This document shows, piece after piece, positions 38,812 through 50,700 of a DNA stretch of 64,000 bases. A program made the translations under genes and the position numbers. The notes under the pieces are model-generated. The model searched no databases and had not been told where the DNA came from. It saw only the letters and a program-made list of their open reading frames with translations. How positions within the stretch are numbered: position 1 is the stretch's first letter; every line of letters starts with the position of its first letter. This DNA comes from Pterobdella sp. o SKG-2022 (lineage: Eukaryota; Annelida; Clitellata; Hirudinida; Piscicolidae): positions 20,896,283 to 20,960,282 of the forward strand of contig OZ038321.1 in the NCBI GenBank assembly GCA_964035795.1, given 5' to 3'.

Positions 38812-40204
38812 ATGGTCGATAAAATGTCCGCCATCACAAATATTATTTCCGAAATTGATAGTATTCAAACAGCGCTCAGCACATTACGTAGATTTCTTAG
38901 ATTCAATTCTTAGATTTTTTAAAGTCTGAGGTTCCCAAAAAAAGAGGGCGAAAACCGAAGACGACTACATCTTCAACATCTCAATCAGCAATCCATACTT
39001 CTTCGACCACTTTATCTTTATCTTTCTGTTCGACCATTCCATCTCCTCCAATTACTTCTCTTTCTACATTTCCTCCAGTTACCACATTTTTCTCAACTAG
39101 TTCATCTTCAACCACCTCTTCGACTAGTTCATCTTTAACCACCTCTTCGACCAGTTCATCTCCTATTACTACTTCATCTTCATCAACCTCAGCTTCAACA
39201 ACTTTTTCAACTTCATCTACAAGCAAGACATCTTCAACTTCTTCACCTTCTGCTTCTACAACCACTTCATCTCTTAGTTCAATTAATAATTTTCCATCAT
39301 TAATTTCCCTAGAATCATTCACACCAACCAATTCAACCACATCTATTCTTACTACTAACTCATCTCAACCTACTTACAACACTATTGTCAAATCAAAAAA
39401 CATGCACACCTTCTCTCATCCATCTACTAACAAAATTTCACACTCACTCCTCCCCATCCAACATAAAATCCCTTCTATTAAAAAAAAACCACCCATGATT
39501 AAATATTCCACCAAAGTTATCTCAACCACAGGTGAGACTCCTAGTGAATTGTGCAGGAGATTGGTTTCGTCCATCAACTTTTCACAACAAGCCTTTAAAT
39601 CTTTTTCTAAGCATGTTTGAGAGTCTACTGATGCTGTTGTCTGGGAAGCTGACTCTGCTGATTCACTCAAGGATGCCAAACTTTTCCTTTCTTCTCTTCC
39701 CAACATACGCCTCCACGAGTCAGTTCTTTTGAATCCAACAATCACTGTCTTGGGTCTACCAACATGGGTTACTAATGAGGAACTTGAAGCCTCTTTCCAT
39801 CTGCTAATCCCAGCGCTTTCCGTGCCTTTAGGCACAGGCCCAACGCACGAAACCCTTCTACTCGTGACTGGCTTATCCAAGTTCCAAGCAATGTTTTCCC
39901 CATGCTGAACAAGTCCAAGAATGTACATTTCCCTTTTGGTAGGTTCCCTTTCCACTCTTGCATCTATCCAACTAGATGTCTGAATTGTCAGACTTATGGT
40001 CATAACATATCTAAGTGCCAAAATCCTAGAGTATGTGAGCACTGCGGCAAAGACCATTCGTCTGACAACTGCCCTAAAACCTCTTTTTCCTTTTGTGTTC
40101 CCTGCTTAAAAGCAAAGCGCTCCTGCCATGACCACGTCACAAAATCTTCCTCTTGTCCCCTTTATAGACAACAAGTGCGACTCAAGCTGGGACGTACGGC
40201 TTAG
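38812..40204 (+). pseudogene. LINE ORF1 (nucleic-acid-binding, CCHC zinc knuckles), broken
   Basis: Starts MVDKMSAITNIISEIDSI at 38812. A frame change near 38900 leads to VPKKRGRKPK, an AT-hook-like basic motif, then a long Ser/Thr-rich stretch built on repeated TCATCTTC-type words. A TGA interrupts at 39618-39620 and a frameshift occurs near 39785. The C-terminal part has CLNCQTYGHNISKC (CX2CX4HX4C zinc knuckle) followed by CEHCGKDHSSDNC and a third Cys/His cluster, ending at TAG 40202-40204. ORF1 proteins of this class coat the element RNA. Confidence 0.8.
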
Positions 40205-43068
40205 GAATGACGGTCAGCCTATCATCCTAAAGTCCACAATGTACCTTTGTCTACTAAATTCGCTCTCTTCAATCCTAGGTCTACTCGTAGTAAATCTTCT
40301 TTTATACTCGATACGATCCTTTCTCTTAAATTTGACATTATTGCTTTGACGAAAACTTTGATTTCTGAAAACGCAGACAATGTCACAAAATATGACATTG
40401 TGCCTCATGGCTTTCATGTCTTGCACTCTCACCGACCCATTGGTAAACGAGGTGGAGGTATTTCTGTAATTTCCAGAAACTCCATTAGATTGGATGCCAT
40501 TAAATGTTCGTCTGACTCTTCTTTTGAATCATTGACAGCCAAAGTATCTTTTTCTTCACACTTTTTGTTTCTAACGGTGATCTACCGTCCTCCAAACACC
40601 GGCAATTTTATCTGCGAGCTCACGTCTCATCTCTATTTCCTTTATTTTCTTTCTTCAAATTTTATATTGGCTGGTGATTTCAACACCCCAAATTGTACGT
40701 CTCGACAACCCGCTTAGTGCTCTTTTACGTGAACTCGAGCTTGTCCAGCACATAGACTTCCCCACCCACAGACTTGGTAACATCCTTGATCTCATCATTA
40801 CTCCAAAACCTAACAGTCACCTCATACAAGAAATCGGCAGAGAACCTTTTGACCCCGATCACTATCTTATTTTATGCAGTCTCAACCTCGCTCCTCCTCC
40901 CCTTCCCCCTCGCATTGTAATTTTCCGCTTCTTTGAAAACTTTGATGATGCTGTTTTTGAGAAAGATCTCAGACATATCCATAATACACTAACTAACCTT
41001 TCTGATGTTCCAGTTGAAGAGTTACTTACAATAATGAACAACTCCTTTCAATCACTTATCGACCACCATGCCCCCTTTCGCACCCACATCTTTCTTCCCA
41101 GCAGTCACTCCTACCTCAAGCTATCCACTGACGCCATTGCCGCCAGAAGAAAAAGACGAAAACTTGAGAGAAAAATTTCCTTATTGTTAAGGTCATCCAA
41201 GCCTGTTCCAGCCAGTCTTCTTGCTGCCTTCAAGGAATATCGTAAGTGCTTGCGCTCTCATCTTTAAATCCCGTGCTGATTATTTTAACAACATGCTTGC
41301 ATCTATCAAACCAAACTCGAAAGTTTTTTGGAAAACTGCCAACTCCATCCTACATAGATCTTCTCCTTCTCCGCCACGTAGCTCTTCAGAAGCTATCAAT
41401 CTTGTGAATACCTTTAGTAGCTTTTTTAAAGAGAAAATCGCTCTTATTCACAAATCTTTGCCAACGTCCATTTCGCGCTGCACAGACCCTATTCTACCAG
41501 ATAATCGAACACCACTCTCTTATTTTTCATTTGTCAGTATTGAAGAAGTGAGTAGGCTAATTCGCTCTTAACCCAACAAATCTTCTCCATTAGACTTAAT
41601 CTCCACATCCACTTTAAAACGCTTTTCTCACCTCTTTGCTCCAATAATTTCCAAACTTACCAACTTGTCTTTTTCACAAGCAATATTCCCCGCTTCCTTT
41701 AAAACAGCACAAGTTCTCCCTTTGCTTAAGAAAGACAATTTGGACCCTACCATTCCTTTGAACTACCGCCCTATTTCTAACTTGATCAGCATTTCAAAAG
41801 TATCGAAAGACTCGTTCATTCCAGAATAACTTCTCACGTTTCATCATCTCATAATTTTAATCCTTTCCAATCAGCATATCGCAAGCACCACTCAACAGAA
41901 ACCACACTCTTACGCATCACTGACAGTCTTCGCAACATCTGCGCTACTGGACATGCGGCCGTTTTGGTTTCGCTAGACCTTTCTGCTGCTTTTAACACTC
42001 TTGATTACAATATCTTAATTGATATTTTGAATAGACACTTCAATATTTTTGATCTCGCTCTTACCTCTCTCAACGTTCTCAGTTCGTTAAAATGGACAAT
42101 TTTTCTTCTTCTCTTACATCGCTCAACTCAGGCGTGCCGCAGGGCTCCGTTCCGGGACCAATCCTTTTCTCTCTTTATACATCACCCATGTGTAGCATTA
42201 TTGTACAGCCGGACTTGCTTTTTCACCAGTTCGCTGATGACATCACTCTTTCCACCGGAGTTTCTCACCCAGATCATAACCTCACTCTCCTTAAATTATC
42301 CAGTTGTCTTTCAACTTTAAACTCTTGGTTTTCCCAAAGCCAACTGAAACTAAGCCCTACTAAGAGTGAGGTGATGTTTGTCGGCAGCTCTCGTCTTTTA
42401 GCAAAATACAATCTCCCTTCTGTGGTAACCTTCGACGGCACCACACTTCCTATATATTCCAAGCTCAAAATCTTAGGTGTCACCTTAGATTCAAATTTGA
42501 ACTTTGCTCACTTTATTTCTCAAATAATCCAATCTTCCAATTTCCATATCTATGCCATAAAACAAGTACGCAAATTCTTATCTCTTTCCAATGCTAATGC
42601 CCTCTTTATCTCACTAGTTTTTTCCAGATTGGACTACTGTAATTCTCTCCGTTGTGGACAACCAAACTATCTTTTATGCAAACTTCAAGCCCTCCAAAAC
42701 CACGCGGCCAAACTGATTATTTCAGCTCTTTCAGCGACTGTCTTGATCGTTTGCACTGGTTACCTGTCTCCCAAAGATGCAAGTTTAAACTACTTTGGCT
42801 CATTGCATGCACTCTCAAGCTTGAACAACCTGCTTATCTTTTTGATCTTTTGTCAATCAGGCACATAGGTCAACCACTAGGATCCTTGCACTCTGGTCTC
42901 CAACTTCATCAACCTGTTTCTTCAGGCTTATTTACTAGTCGCTCTTTTTCTCACCAGACTCCACGCCTGTGAAATTCACTTCCTTCTAACTTGCGCTCAT
43001 CGCCTTCTCTCATGAGCTTTCGCAAACTTTTGAAAACTCACTTATACCATAAACATCCCCAGTCATAA
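40205..43068 (+). pseudogene. LINE ORF2 (AP endonuclease plus reverse transcriptase), broken
   Basis: Same frame as ORF1 after its TAG and a second stop. The endonuclease reads FALFNPRSTRSK, DIIALTKT (normally ALTET; the catalytic Glu is Lys), VIYRPPNTG and LAGDFN. A frameshift near 40690 leads to GNILDLIITP and DPDHYLI. The basic linker follows, with another frameshift near 41245. RT motifs are KSSPLDLIS, PLLKKDNLDP, NYRPISNL, QSAYRKHHSTET, SLDLSAAFNTLD, GVPQGSVPGPILFSLY and FHQFADDITL (catalytic FADD present). The C-terminus has LHWLPVSQRCKFKLL and a TGA replacing the family Trp at 42968-42970 (PRL*NSLPSNL). A TAA at 41569-41571 and frameshifts near 41810, 42095 and 42720 complete the damage. 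Confidence 0.88.
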
Positions 43069-43133
43069 TCTCTTACAAACCTTGAGCGCCTCTGAAGCAA
43101 TCTTGAATTGATAACTGTGCGCTATAAAAATCT

Positions 43134-43150
43134 TAATAATAATAATAATA

Positions 43151-43235
<85 letters not shown>
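43134..43235. repeat. (AAT)n tail followed by (ATT)n microsatellite
   Basis: About six AAT units form the LINE tail and then switch to about 28 ATT units with one GTT. The AAT/ATT switch marks the junction between the element tail and the target array. A degenerate triplet-rich stretch continues to about 43310. Confidence 0.9.
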
Positions 43236-43237
<2 letters not shown>

Positions 43238-43539
43238 GTCATCAACAGCATCATCTCTAGCCTTATCATTATTAATATTATTGATGTCATTATCGTCATT
43301 TTATTTTTTTAGTATCAAGTACTGTGTAAAATTCAATTTCATGAACAAATTTTGCATGTCTAGCAAAAATTTCTCGTAGATATTTCAGTAAAAAACTGAA
43401 AAAAACGTTTCAAAAATTAAGAATGAAAAAAGAGAATGATAAAAGTATAAAAACGCGTGAAAATTTTTTTATCGAATTCTGTGTTTAAAAGAGACTAGAT
43501 GAAAAATGGAAGTAATTGAAACGCTCGGTATCTCATTAA

Positions 43540-43635
43540 TTAAATTCCATCCGTTATTAATATAACATCCCTCGGAAGATGCTGTCGAATCCAGTCAATT
43601 TCGTACAAATCCTGTGCACACTCTAAAGCCGAAAC
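43540..43635 (-). other. Coding-like island on the minus strand
   Basis: The minus strand reads VSALECAQDLYEIDWIRQHL and then PRDVILITDGI before a TAA at 43542-43540. The last part resembles the DxxLxTDG-type strand end seen in von Willebrand A-like folds, but 31 residues are too few to assign. An AG dinucleotide precedes it, with a poor pyrimidine tract. The plus strand also has an open frame (GRCCRIQSISYKSCAHSK), so the strand is uncertain. Confidence 0.22.
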
Positions 43636-43790
43636 TTTATACTTTTGGTGGTTTTTTATTGTTATTAATATTTATGTTATTATTTTTTATGATATTGTTA
43701 TTCAAAACTTTTATTCATTTCATTAGTTTTTATTATTAATTTTGTCAATTTTATTATCACTTTTTATTTTTTATGTGATAAAATCTCAAG

Positions 43791-43922
43791 TATGACTGGT
43801 GGAGTGCTTATAACGACAGCATATACGATGTTTTTAGTCGTCTGGACGAGTCACACGGCTACACAAGAACATATCCGATATGCGAGCATTTAAAACACGC
43901 AATGTGCCATGAAGACTCATGA
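43791..43922 (+). other. Coding-like island, possible terminal exon
   Basis: After ATCTCAAG (ending 43790), an open frame of 43 codons reads YDWWSAYNDSIYDVFSRLDE and then SHGYTRTYPICEHLKHAM, ending at TGA 43920-43922. It is rich in Trp, Tyr, Cys, His and Asp and much less AT-biased than its surroundings. The opposite strand also has an open frame (MSLHGTLRVLNARISDMF), which together with 43540-43635 could form a minus-strand gene. Neither is recognised. Confidence 0.25.
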
Positions 43923-46900
43923 TACGTCAATATAAACATACTTAACACATTGCCCATATGAATATTATTGAAAACTATGATAATGTCCAATTTGGCTTAA
44001 TACATGTCAATCTTAGTAATAAACTCTAAATGTGAAAATTTTATTTAGAATCTGAGCGAGAGCTCCGTTATTTATATAGCGTTTAAAAACATATTAACTT
44101 CCTCACATTAAATTTTTTTCTAATTTAGTGACAACAATAATCTCACACTAAAAAACTAGCGAAACAACAAAGAAGAAATTATGGGAGATTTGACTGTATA
44201 ACGGTAAACCTTTGTACGGAGTAACATGACTGCACAAAAGGTCGCACACAACGTAATTCTCAACACTTGAGATGGCAGCTGTACATGTTGTGAATTTTAT
44301 CGTCACTACTCTAATTAGTACAGAACATTCAACATCTGTTTGCTGTATGCTATTGTACTTTTTAAACCTGCAGCCCTTTAAAAGTCTTTATTCAATTTTG
44401 AAAAAATTAAAGGTGTTTTACGATTGGAGTTTTAATAGCTTATATTTAAAATGTGATAAATCTTGAAAAGTGAATAACACCAAATGGTCTCGATGTAGGA
44501 AACAAAAGCTATACAGATATATTCTCTGTAATAAGAAGAGTCGGTGGTTTCACCAATGGAAGTTTAATTAAAAAACTTTTTCAATGAAATGCATTTTTTA
44601 AAAATTGCAAATAAATTATACTTGTATAAAGTTTGTTAAACACTATGTTCAAAGGATTGAAGTGTAGTTTCCACTTAAAGGCAGTGAATTTGTACAAATT
44701 TTATCCTTTAACTTTTGCTCTTAAAACTCTCAATGTTCAATAACCTTTTCATTTCCTTGAAAAAATTATATGTTCTAATACTTATGCTTAAAATGCCATA
44801 AAATAAAATAAATTAAAGTTTTATGAGTTTAATATATAATAATAATGTTATATTTTACAAAGCTTGTTATGTATTCCATTAATACCTAAATCCCTGCCGT
44901 TAATCTTTGAAACATAGAAACTTCTAGCAAGAGTTTAATGATGGCATGTTTTGATACGTATAATGAACTGTGTGCAACTTATCAATGCCTCCCAAGACAT
45001 ATTCTGTCTTCCAGGCTGGTAAAAACTATTGTACGCATAATTATGCTTCATACTACGTTCATTTCGTGAATAAAATTTGTCCCGAAATATAATTTTATGT
45101 TCAACAAAACATCTAAGATTTAGAACTTATGTGAAAGTTTTTTATATTTGGTCTTTTGCTTTCTACGTTTGATTTGAATTTTATACTAATAGGACTTTTA
45201 GGCATTACAATCCATCTATGCTGCATATAAAAAAACGTTTTATGTTGAAATGTATCTGTTAGAATAGCTATATAAATTTGAAACTTTTTCCATGTTCCTG
45301 TGTGTATATGTATAGATTTATTTGATAAGTCATTATGTGTTCTTTCAAAATGGGCCCACGCGGCATGTTGGAGAACATGAAAGGTACCTTAGAGTGATCT
45401 TTAAGACTTTTTTATGATGTTTTATAAAAGAATCTTTATCTAAAACATAGCATTTTATGAAATATAAAAGCCTCATCAAGGTTTCCGTCATCTAAAACAC
45501 GATGTTAGGAATTACAGAGCTATGAAACTTTAATTAAAAAATAATAAAATGGGAATGTGTAATAATAAAAAAGACACAAGTTTAATTATTGAGAATATAC
45601 TTATTTTCGGATTTTAATGTTGAATTCAAATATTAATGATGAGGCGGCAATCATTATTGACTTCAAAGTTCAAAAAGGCATATAAAATTCCGTATCTGCG
45701 AGAATATAACGTTTCAGGTTATTTTAATGCTCCAATTTTTTAAAATTTCAAAACTAATTTTATGCAGAATTTTGTACAAAAGCTATATAAAGTTCTTTAT
45801 TTTAGATTAATTGTTGTTTTGAATGATTTTTCGTATAGAAAATCGTTTTCAAAGTTATCACAGTCAAAAGGTATTAAATCAAAAACCATGATAAAACCTT
45901 TGCCATTTCTTAGAAAAAGTATCCCAATATACAATACGATGACAAAGATTAAAAAAGTGGTTTTAAGTCTTGGCATCTACTTCAAGCGACAGCGCGAAGC
46001 ATGTTGTATAAAGCTCCAAATTTTTGAAAATAGATTTTTAAAAATTATTCAAAAACGTGCATGCAAATTTTTCTTGCATAATTCCGAGACTAATTGGCGA
46101 TTTTTCTAATTTACAGAATCCATAGTGTTTTTAATTAAAAAATTGAGTTAGGTAACAAAAATTATTTTAAAAAATATTCCATTGAATATTAAAAACGGTG
46201 AAAAGAGCTTTTGCAAATTAATTTAGCAACAGATTTTTTTTTTGTTAAAAAATATTTTTCCAATTTTAGCTTGTTAATTTGAGATGAGAAGTAACGTTAT
46301 TAGGGGCTTAGTTTCTTCTTTCGCTTCCGAAAGTACAATACATCATAACAACGAGTTTGCGAGGCGACTTCGAATTTAATCACATCGCTGCTATAAAGAA
46401 ACCCTCGATTCTCGTTTTTTTTTATCATTTTCTATTGAAAATATGAGAAAGCAAAATACTTCTTATGCCTTTATTAACAAAAATGCTCGTGGACCTTTGT
46501 GAGGATTCTGGAGCAAAAGCATAAAAGCATATTATCTTTTGTTAGTTTAGTGATGAGTGAAATCACAAATTTTTCCAATTTGCTTTTCTGGAGTTTTGAA
46601 TTCAATTTTGAAAATTTCATTGCATAGAATTCCAGATACATTATTCAGTGAAGATAATGTAACATTTATCCACCCTTTGACACTCATAAATTAGTGTGTC
46701 TTTATATTACATTTTTCCTTCCACATAATTGATAGTTTTTAGACTACCTTTTTTGAAAAATAAAATTTTCAAAAAAGTTTTATCAGCCGACGTTTATTTT
46801 GAAATTGAGAAATACCAATTAAATTTTTTTCAAAAAATTTTATTTTAAGTTTTTTATAACTTTTTGTAGAAATGTATGGGTTTTCAAAATAACATTTATA

Positions 46901-47747
46901 TAATAGAACATTTCTAAATGATAAGCCTTATTCTTAATAAAAAACTTTTCAACTGTCGTTTTTTAGATTTTTGAGTCTTTTTTGTGGAATAAATTGATAC
47001 AATATGAAACTATTGTTTTGAAAAGTGAAAACATAAAAAATTAATCGACTACATAAAAAAATTAGATGCAGGAATTTTAAAAATTCAATAATGGAAAAGA
47101 TATTAATTAGTTATCAAAAATGTCAAGTTCAAATAACTTAATATTGTAAATAACAACTGAAATCTTTTCTTTAAAGCTTTTTATGAATTTTTCCTATAAG
47201 CCTAGAGAAAATAAACAACCTCCAAATGAAATTTTTACAAAATTATTTGAGAGAAATCCCGAAACAAAAGTTCAAATCTTACGTATAAAATATTCATTTT
47301 CAGTATTGTTTTTATGAGTTTTAGGTTTGTTTGTTATGGTGGTTTTTAGGAAATGACAATTGGAATAAGACTGAGAAAGAATGTAAAAATTAGAATTAAT
47401 TACTATTATAATTGAGTTTATGTAAGAAATCAAGTATATAAATTCCTACATATATGTAGTAATTTGATATGAAATGGCTTGAATTATATAAATTATTGAT
47501 CAACCTCTTATTAAGTGGAAAATAAAGATTGTAGCCTGAATATAAATTCGTTTGAAATAGATAATAACTCACCAATTCTTACAATCTATTTATAAAAGAA
47601 ATGGAAACTAAAATTAAAGCAGAAATTTAACAGGTATATATTGGATTTTTCATTAAAAAACTGGAATAGAGATTTCTCAAGCATTTGCAAATGCTTTCAT
47701 AAACGTTTGATAGCAGACGTAATTTGCAGGTAAAATTCTCTGATGGG

Positions 47748-50700
47748 ATGTGGCTCAAATATAGACCCTGTCTCATACTACTCTCACTGCTTTTCTCCAC
47801 ACACCAGCAAGGTTGCATTCTAGTGTTTCATGCCTTTGATTTTGTTTATTATTTCTGTTTAAATTTTATTTGAATGAAGATTATTTATTGAAGGTTTTAG
47901 ATGTATTTTTAGAAATTTTGATAAGAAAAATTCTGATTTAGTGGTTTATAATAGTCATTCATTATTTAAACTACATGTTTGGAATGTGATTTAGTCTTTT
48001 TTACTGGATACATCAAGATTTAAGCTTCTTTGAAACTTAAAAAAATTCCCATAAAGTATTTTACTGTAGTGAATGAAACGGTGAAACTGAAAATTAAATA
48101 ACACATTAAAAAATTACATGATCTCAGATTCAATATAAGACATTAAAAAAATATCAAACGTGAAATAATTTTTAACACAAAAAAATAATCCATACTGACT
48201 GAAAATATATTTTGATAAAAATAAATCAGTTTATGTAATTCAATTTTCAAATAATAAGAATATAAATAACGTGCTTTAATGCATGCTTTGTACATGCATT
48301 CGATATTTTGGGAAAATAAGATTCTGAAAACTTAATATTTAGTTTGAATATTTATGAATAATTATTCAAATTGCTAAAAATCTGATCAATTTGAATGAGT
48401 ATATGAATTTTTGTTTTAATCTTCAAGTTTTTTCACGTTTTTTAATAGATTTATTACATGAGTCACGATAATCCGCTTTGTTTCGAATAATTCTTTGGGA
48501 AACTTTTTTAAAATGCTTGGCTGGTAATCTAAAGTGAAGCAATAAAACTATTGAAATTTATATCATTCTTTCAAATTTTTCTTAAGTCTCTTTCCGCCCA
48601 ATCAAAGCGTCAATATCTGGAGATGCTTCCGAGAGTAGATTGGGGTTGTTGCTTTTTGGAGTAGAACATTGCGAATTAGTATCTTTTCCTATTAATTACG
48701 CATGAAATTAATGCAATTATTAGGGTTTTTATTATTATTTTGTTTTATGTTCATTTGATATTGGGGCTTTGTAAAGCCAAGAAATATTTTTGTAGCAAAT
48801 GCGAATGTACAAAAATCTGAATGTAGTTTCAAGTGTAACATTGAGATACAAGCTCTATCATGCTTAAAATCAAAATTGTCATACAAGTTTTTAAGAAATG
48901 AATATTTTAAAATTTTGAAATTAAAAATTTTCAAAACATAACATAACATGCCAGTGGTCAGGCTTATTTATTTCATGAAGAAACACTTGATTTTATTTTA
49001 ATGGTCAAAAAAAATTTGTATTTTTTTTCAACTGAATCCTTTTGATTTTCAAGTTAAAACATTGGTGAAACTGAAAAAATTATTTCTCTAAGTGCTCTGT
49101 ATATTAAATTAATGTAACTTAATAGATATAATAAAGATTGCATGAATCCATGAATATTTTAAAAAAATTTCAATTCTTAATCAGTGGCACTTAGTTAAAT
49201 TTTTTCACACTTCATCATTCAAAATTTCAAAAAAAAAATTTTAATTAATCTTTCAAACTAAATTCATTTAGAAAAGAAAATTTCAAAAAATTTAGAAACG
49301 TACAGCATTTCAACAAAACTAAAAATTAAAACTAAATCAAACTTCGAGAGATTCTGGTTTAAAACTTCCTTAAAGGACTTGAAAAAAGTTTTAAGAAATT
49401 CATAATAAAAATCCACTTGCAACCTAACCCTAATCAGCTCAGGTGTAAGAGCTCCGTAAAGAAAATTCTTTGAAAATCATCAATTTTTTTAATTAAATAA
49501 TGATAAAAATTTAATAAACTTTGCTTAAAACTAATTATTCGCCGGGGAAAATAATGACGAATAATGCATAAAATTATAAGATGAATATTCAGCGCAGATA
49601 TCAATGAACATCGGGACAATAATTGAAAAGATTGATTAATAAACCTCGGTTTTCGTAGTTTCAACTTTTTCTTCTACAAATTAGAAAAAAACGACACACT
49701 AAGTAACAGTGCCATCAAATTGAAGAAAACACGCACCACATTGAACCCCAACCACAGCATCTCACAACATACACTCCCACAGAAAAAAAATGTGCGACCC
49801 AGAGGTTTGAAGGGAAACCACAGGGAACCTTTTATTCCCCCTCTTTCCCTGCACACTATCCCCGAGACATTGCCTGCTTGCGCTTTATGTTTGTGGGCAA
49901 AACAGATCAACTGGTCGAAGTGACCTTCCTAGAATTTGATCTGCCGCCTCCAAATGGAAGGTATTTAACTTTCTTTTTATGAGGTTTTCAGTGTATTAAG
50001 TGCTGGTTTGGTTTATTTATGGTATCCGGTTGTGAATATTGATTTTTGTGTGTATTCATTAATTTTTATGTTTTTCAGTGATGATTTTTATGTTATTTTC
50101 AGTTTGCGTGTAGTTGTCGTTTTTTTTGAGTACGTTGCTTTGTTTGGTGCATATATTTTTGTTAATAGCTGAGGGCTGAAGTTTGCAAAAGCACTCTTCA
50201 AAACTTATTTCTTGTTTTTTCGTTTTTTTGATATTTTTTTTAGTCTTTTGAGTTTTAAATGTATTCATTTTTTGTTGGCGTTGATGACGTATATGTAATA
50301 GATTACACTTAAGATTACTTCGGTTTATTATCAGAATAAGACATGCATAGTTTTAATTGCCGTTTTAGAAGCATTGAAAGTATTTTCTATTTTAAAGAAG
50401 AACTTTTTATATGATTTGAATTTTAGTTTAGGAAATAAATTGTAGTCATTCATACATGGGATTCATCTTCTTATATGAGACTTGAGGTCGATGTCTTAAA
50501 AACGTAGAAATATCTTAATTATAGTTTTTAAATACAGCAATAATCTCTTTATTGCCGTATGAATGAATAATATATGAACAGAATAAAAGGAATAATTACG
50601 ATTTATTCGAATTATTTATCATATTTCGAGTTAATATTACCGATTAAGTCAATTTGAAAAAAAGGTTGTAACTTTTATTGAAAATAAGTTTTACTCTATA

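Larger units (their letters stand above)
43236..47747. other. AT-rich stretch between the LINE and the CUB gene
   Basis: Two GC-richer coding-like islands (43540-43635 and 43791-43922) are listed separately. The 115-codon frame at 45762-46109 is AT-rich and Lys/Phe-rich with no family signal, so I do not call it. Nothing else recognised. Confidence 0.4.

Noticed and set aside
39416..40057. 213-codon minus-strand frame
   Set aside because: Antisense to the LINE ORF1, whose plus-strand frame carries zinc knuckles; no independent motif.
45762..46109. 115-codon plus-strand frame
   Set aside because: Lys/Phe/Ile-rich with strong AT bias, no motif, no splice or promoter context; I treat it as a chance frame, though it is long for one.
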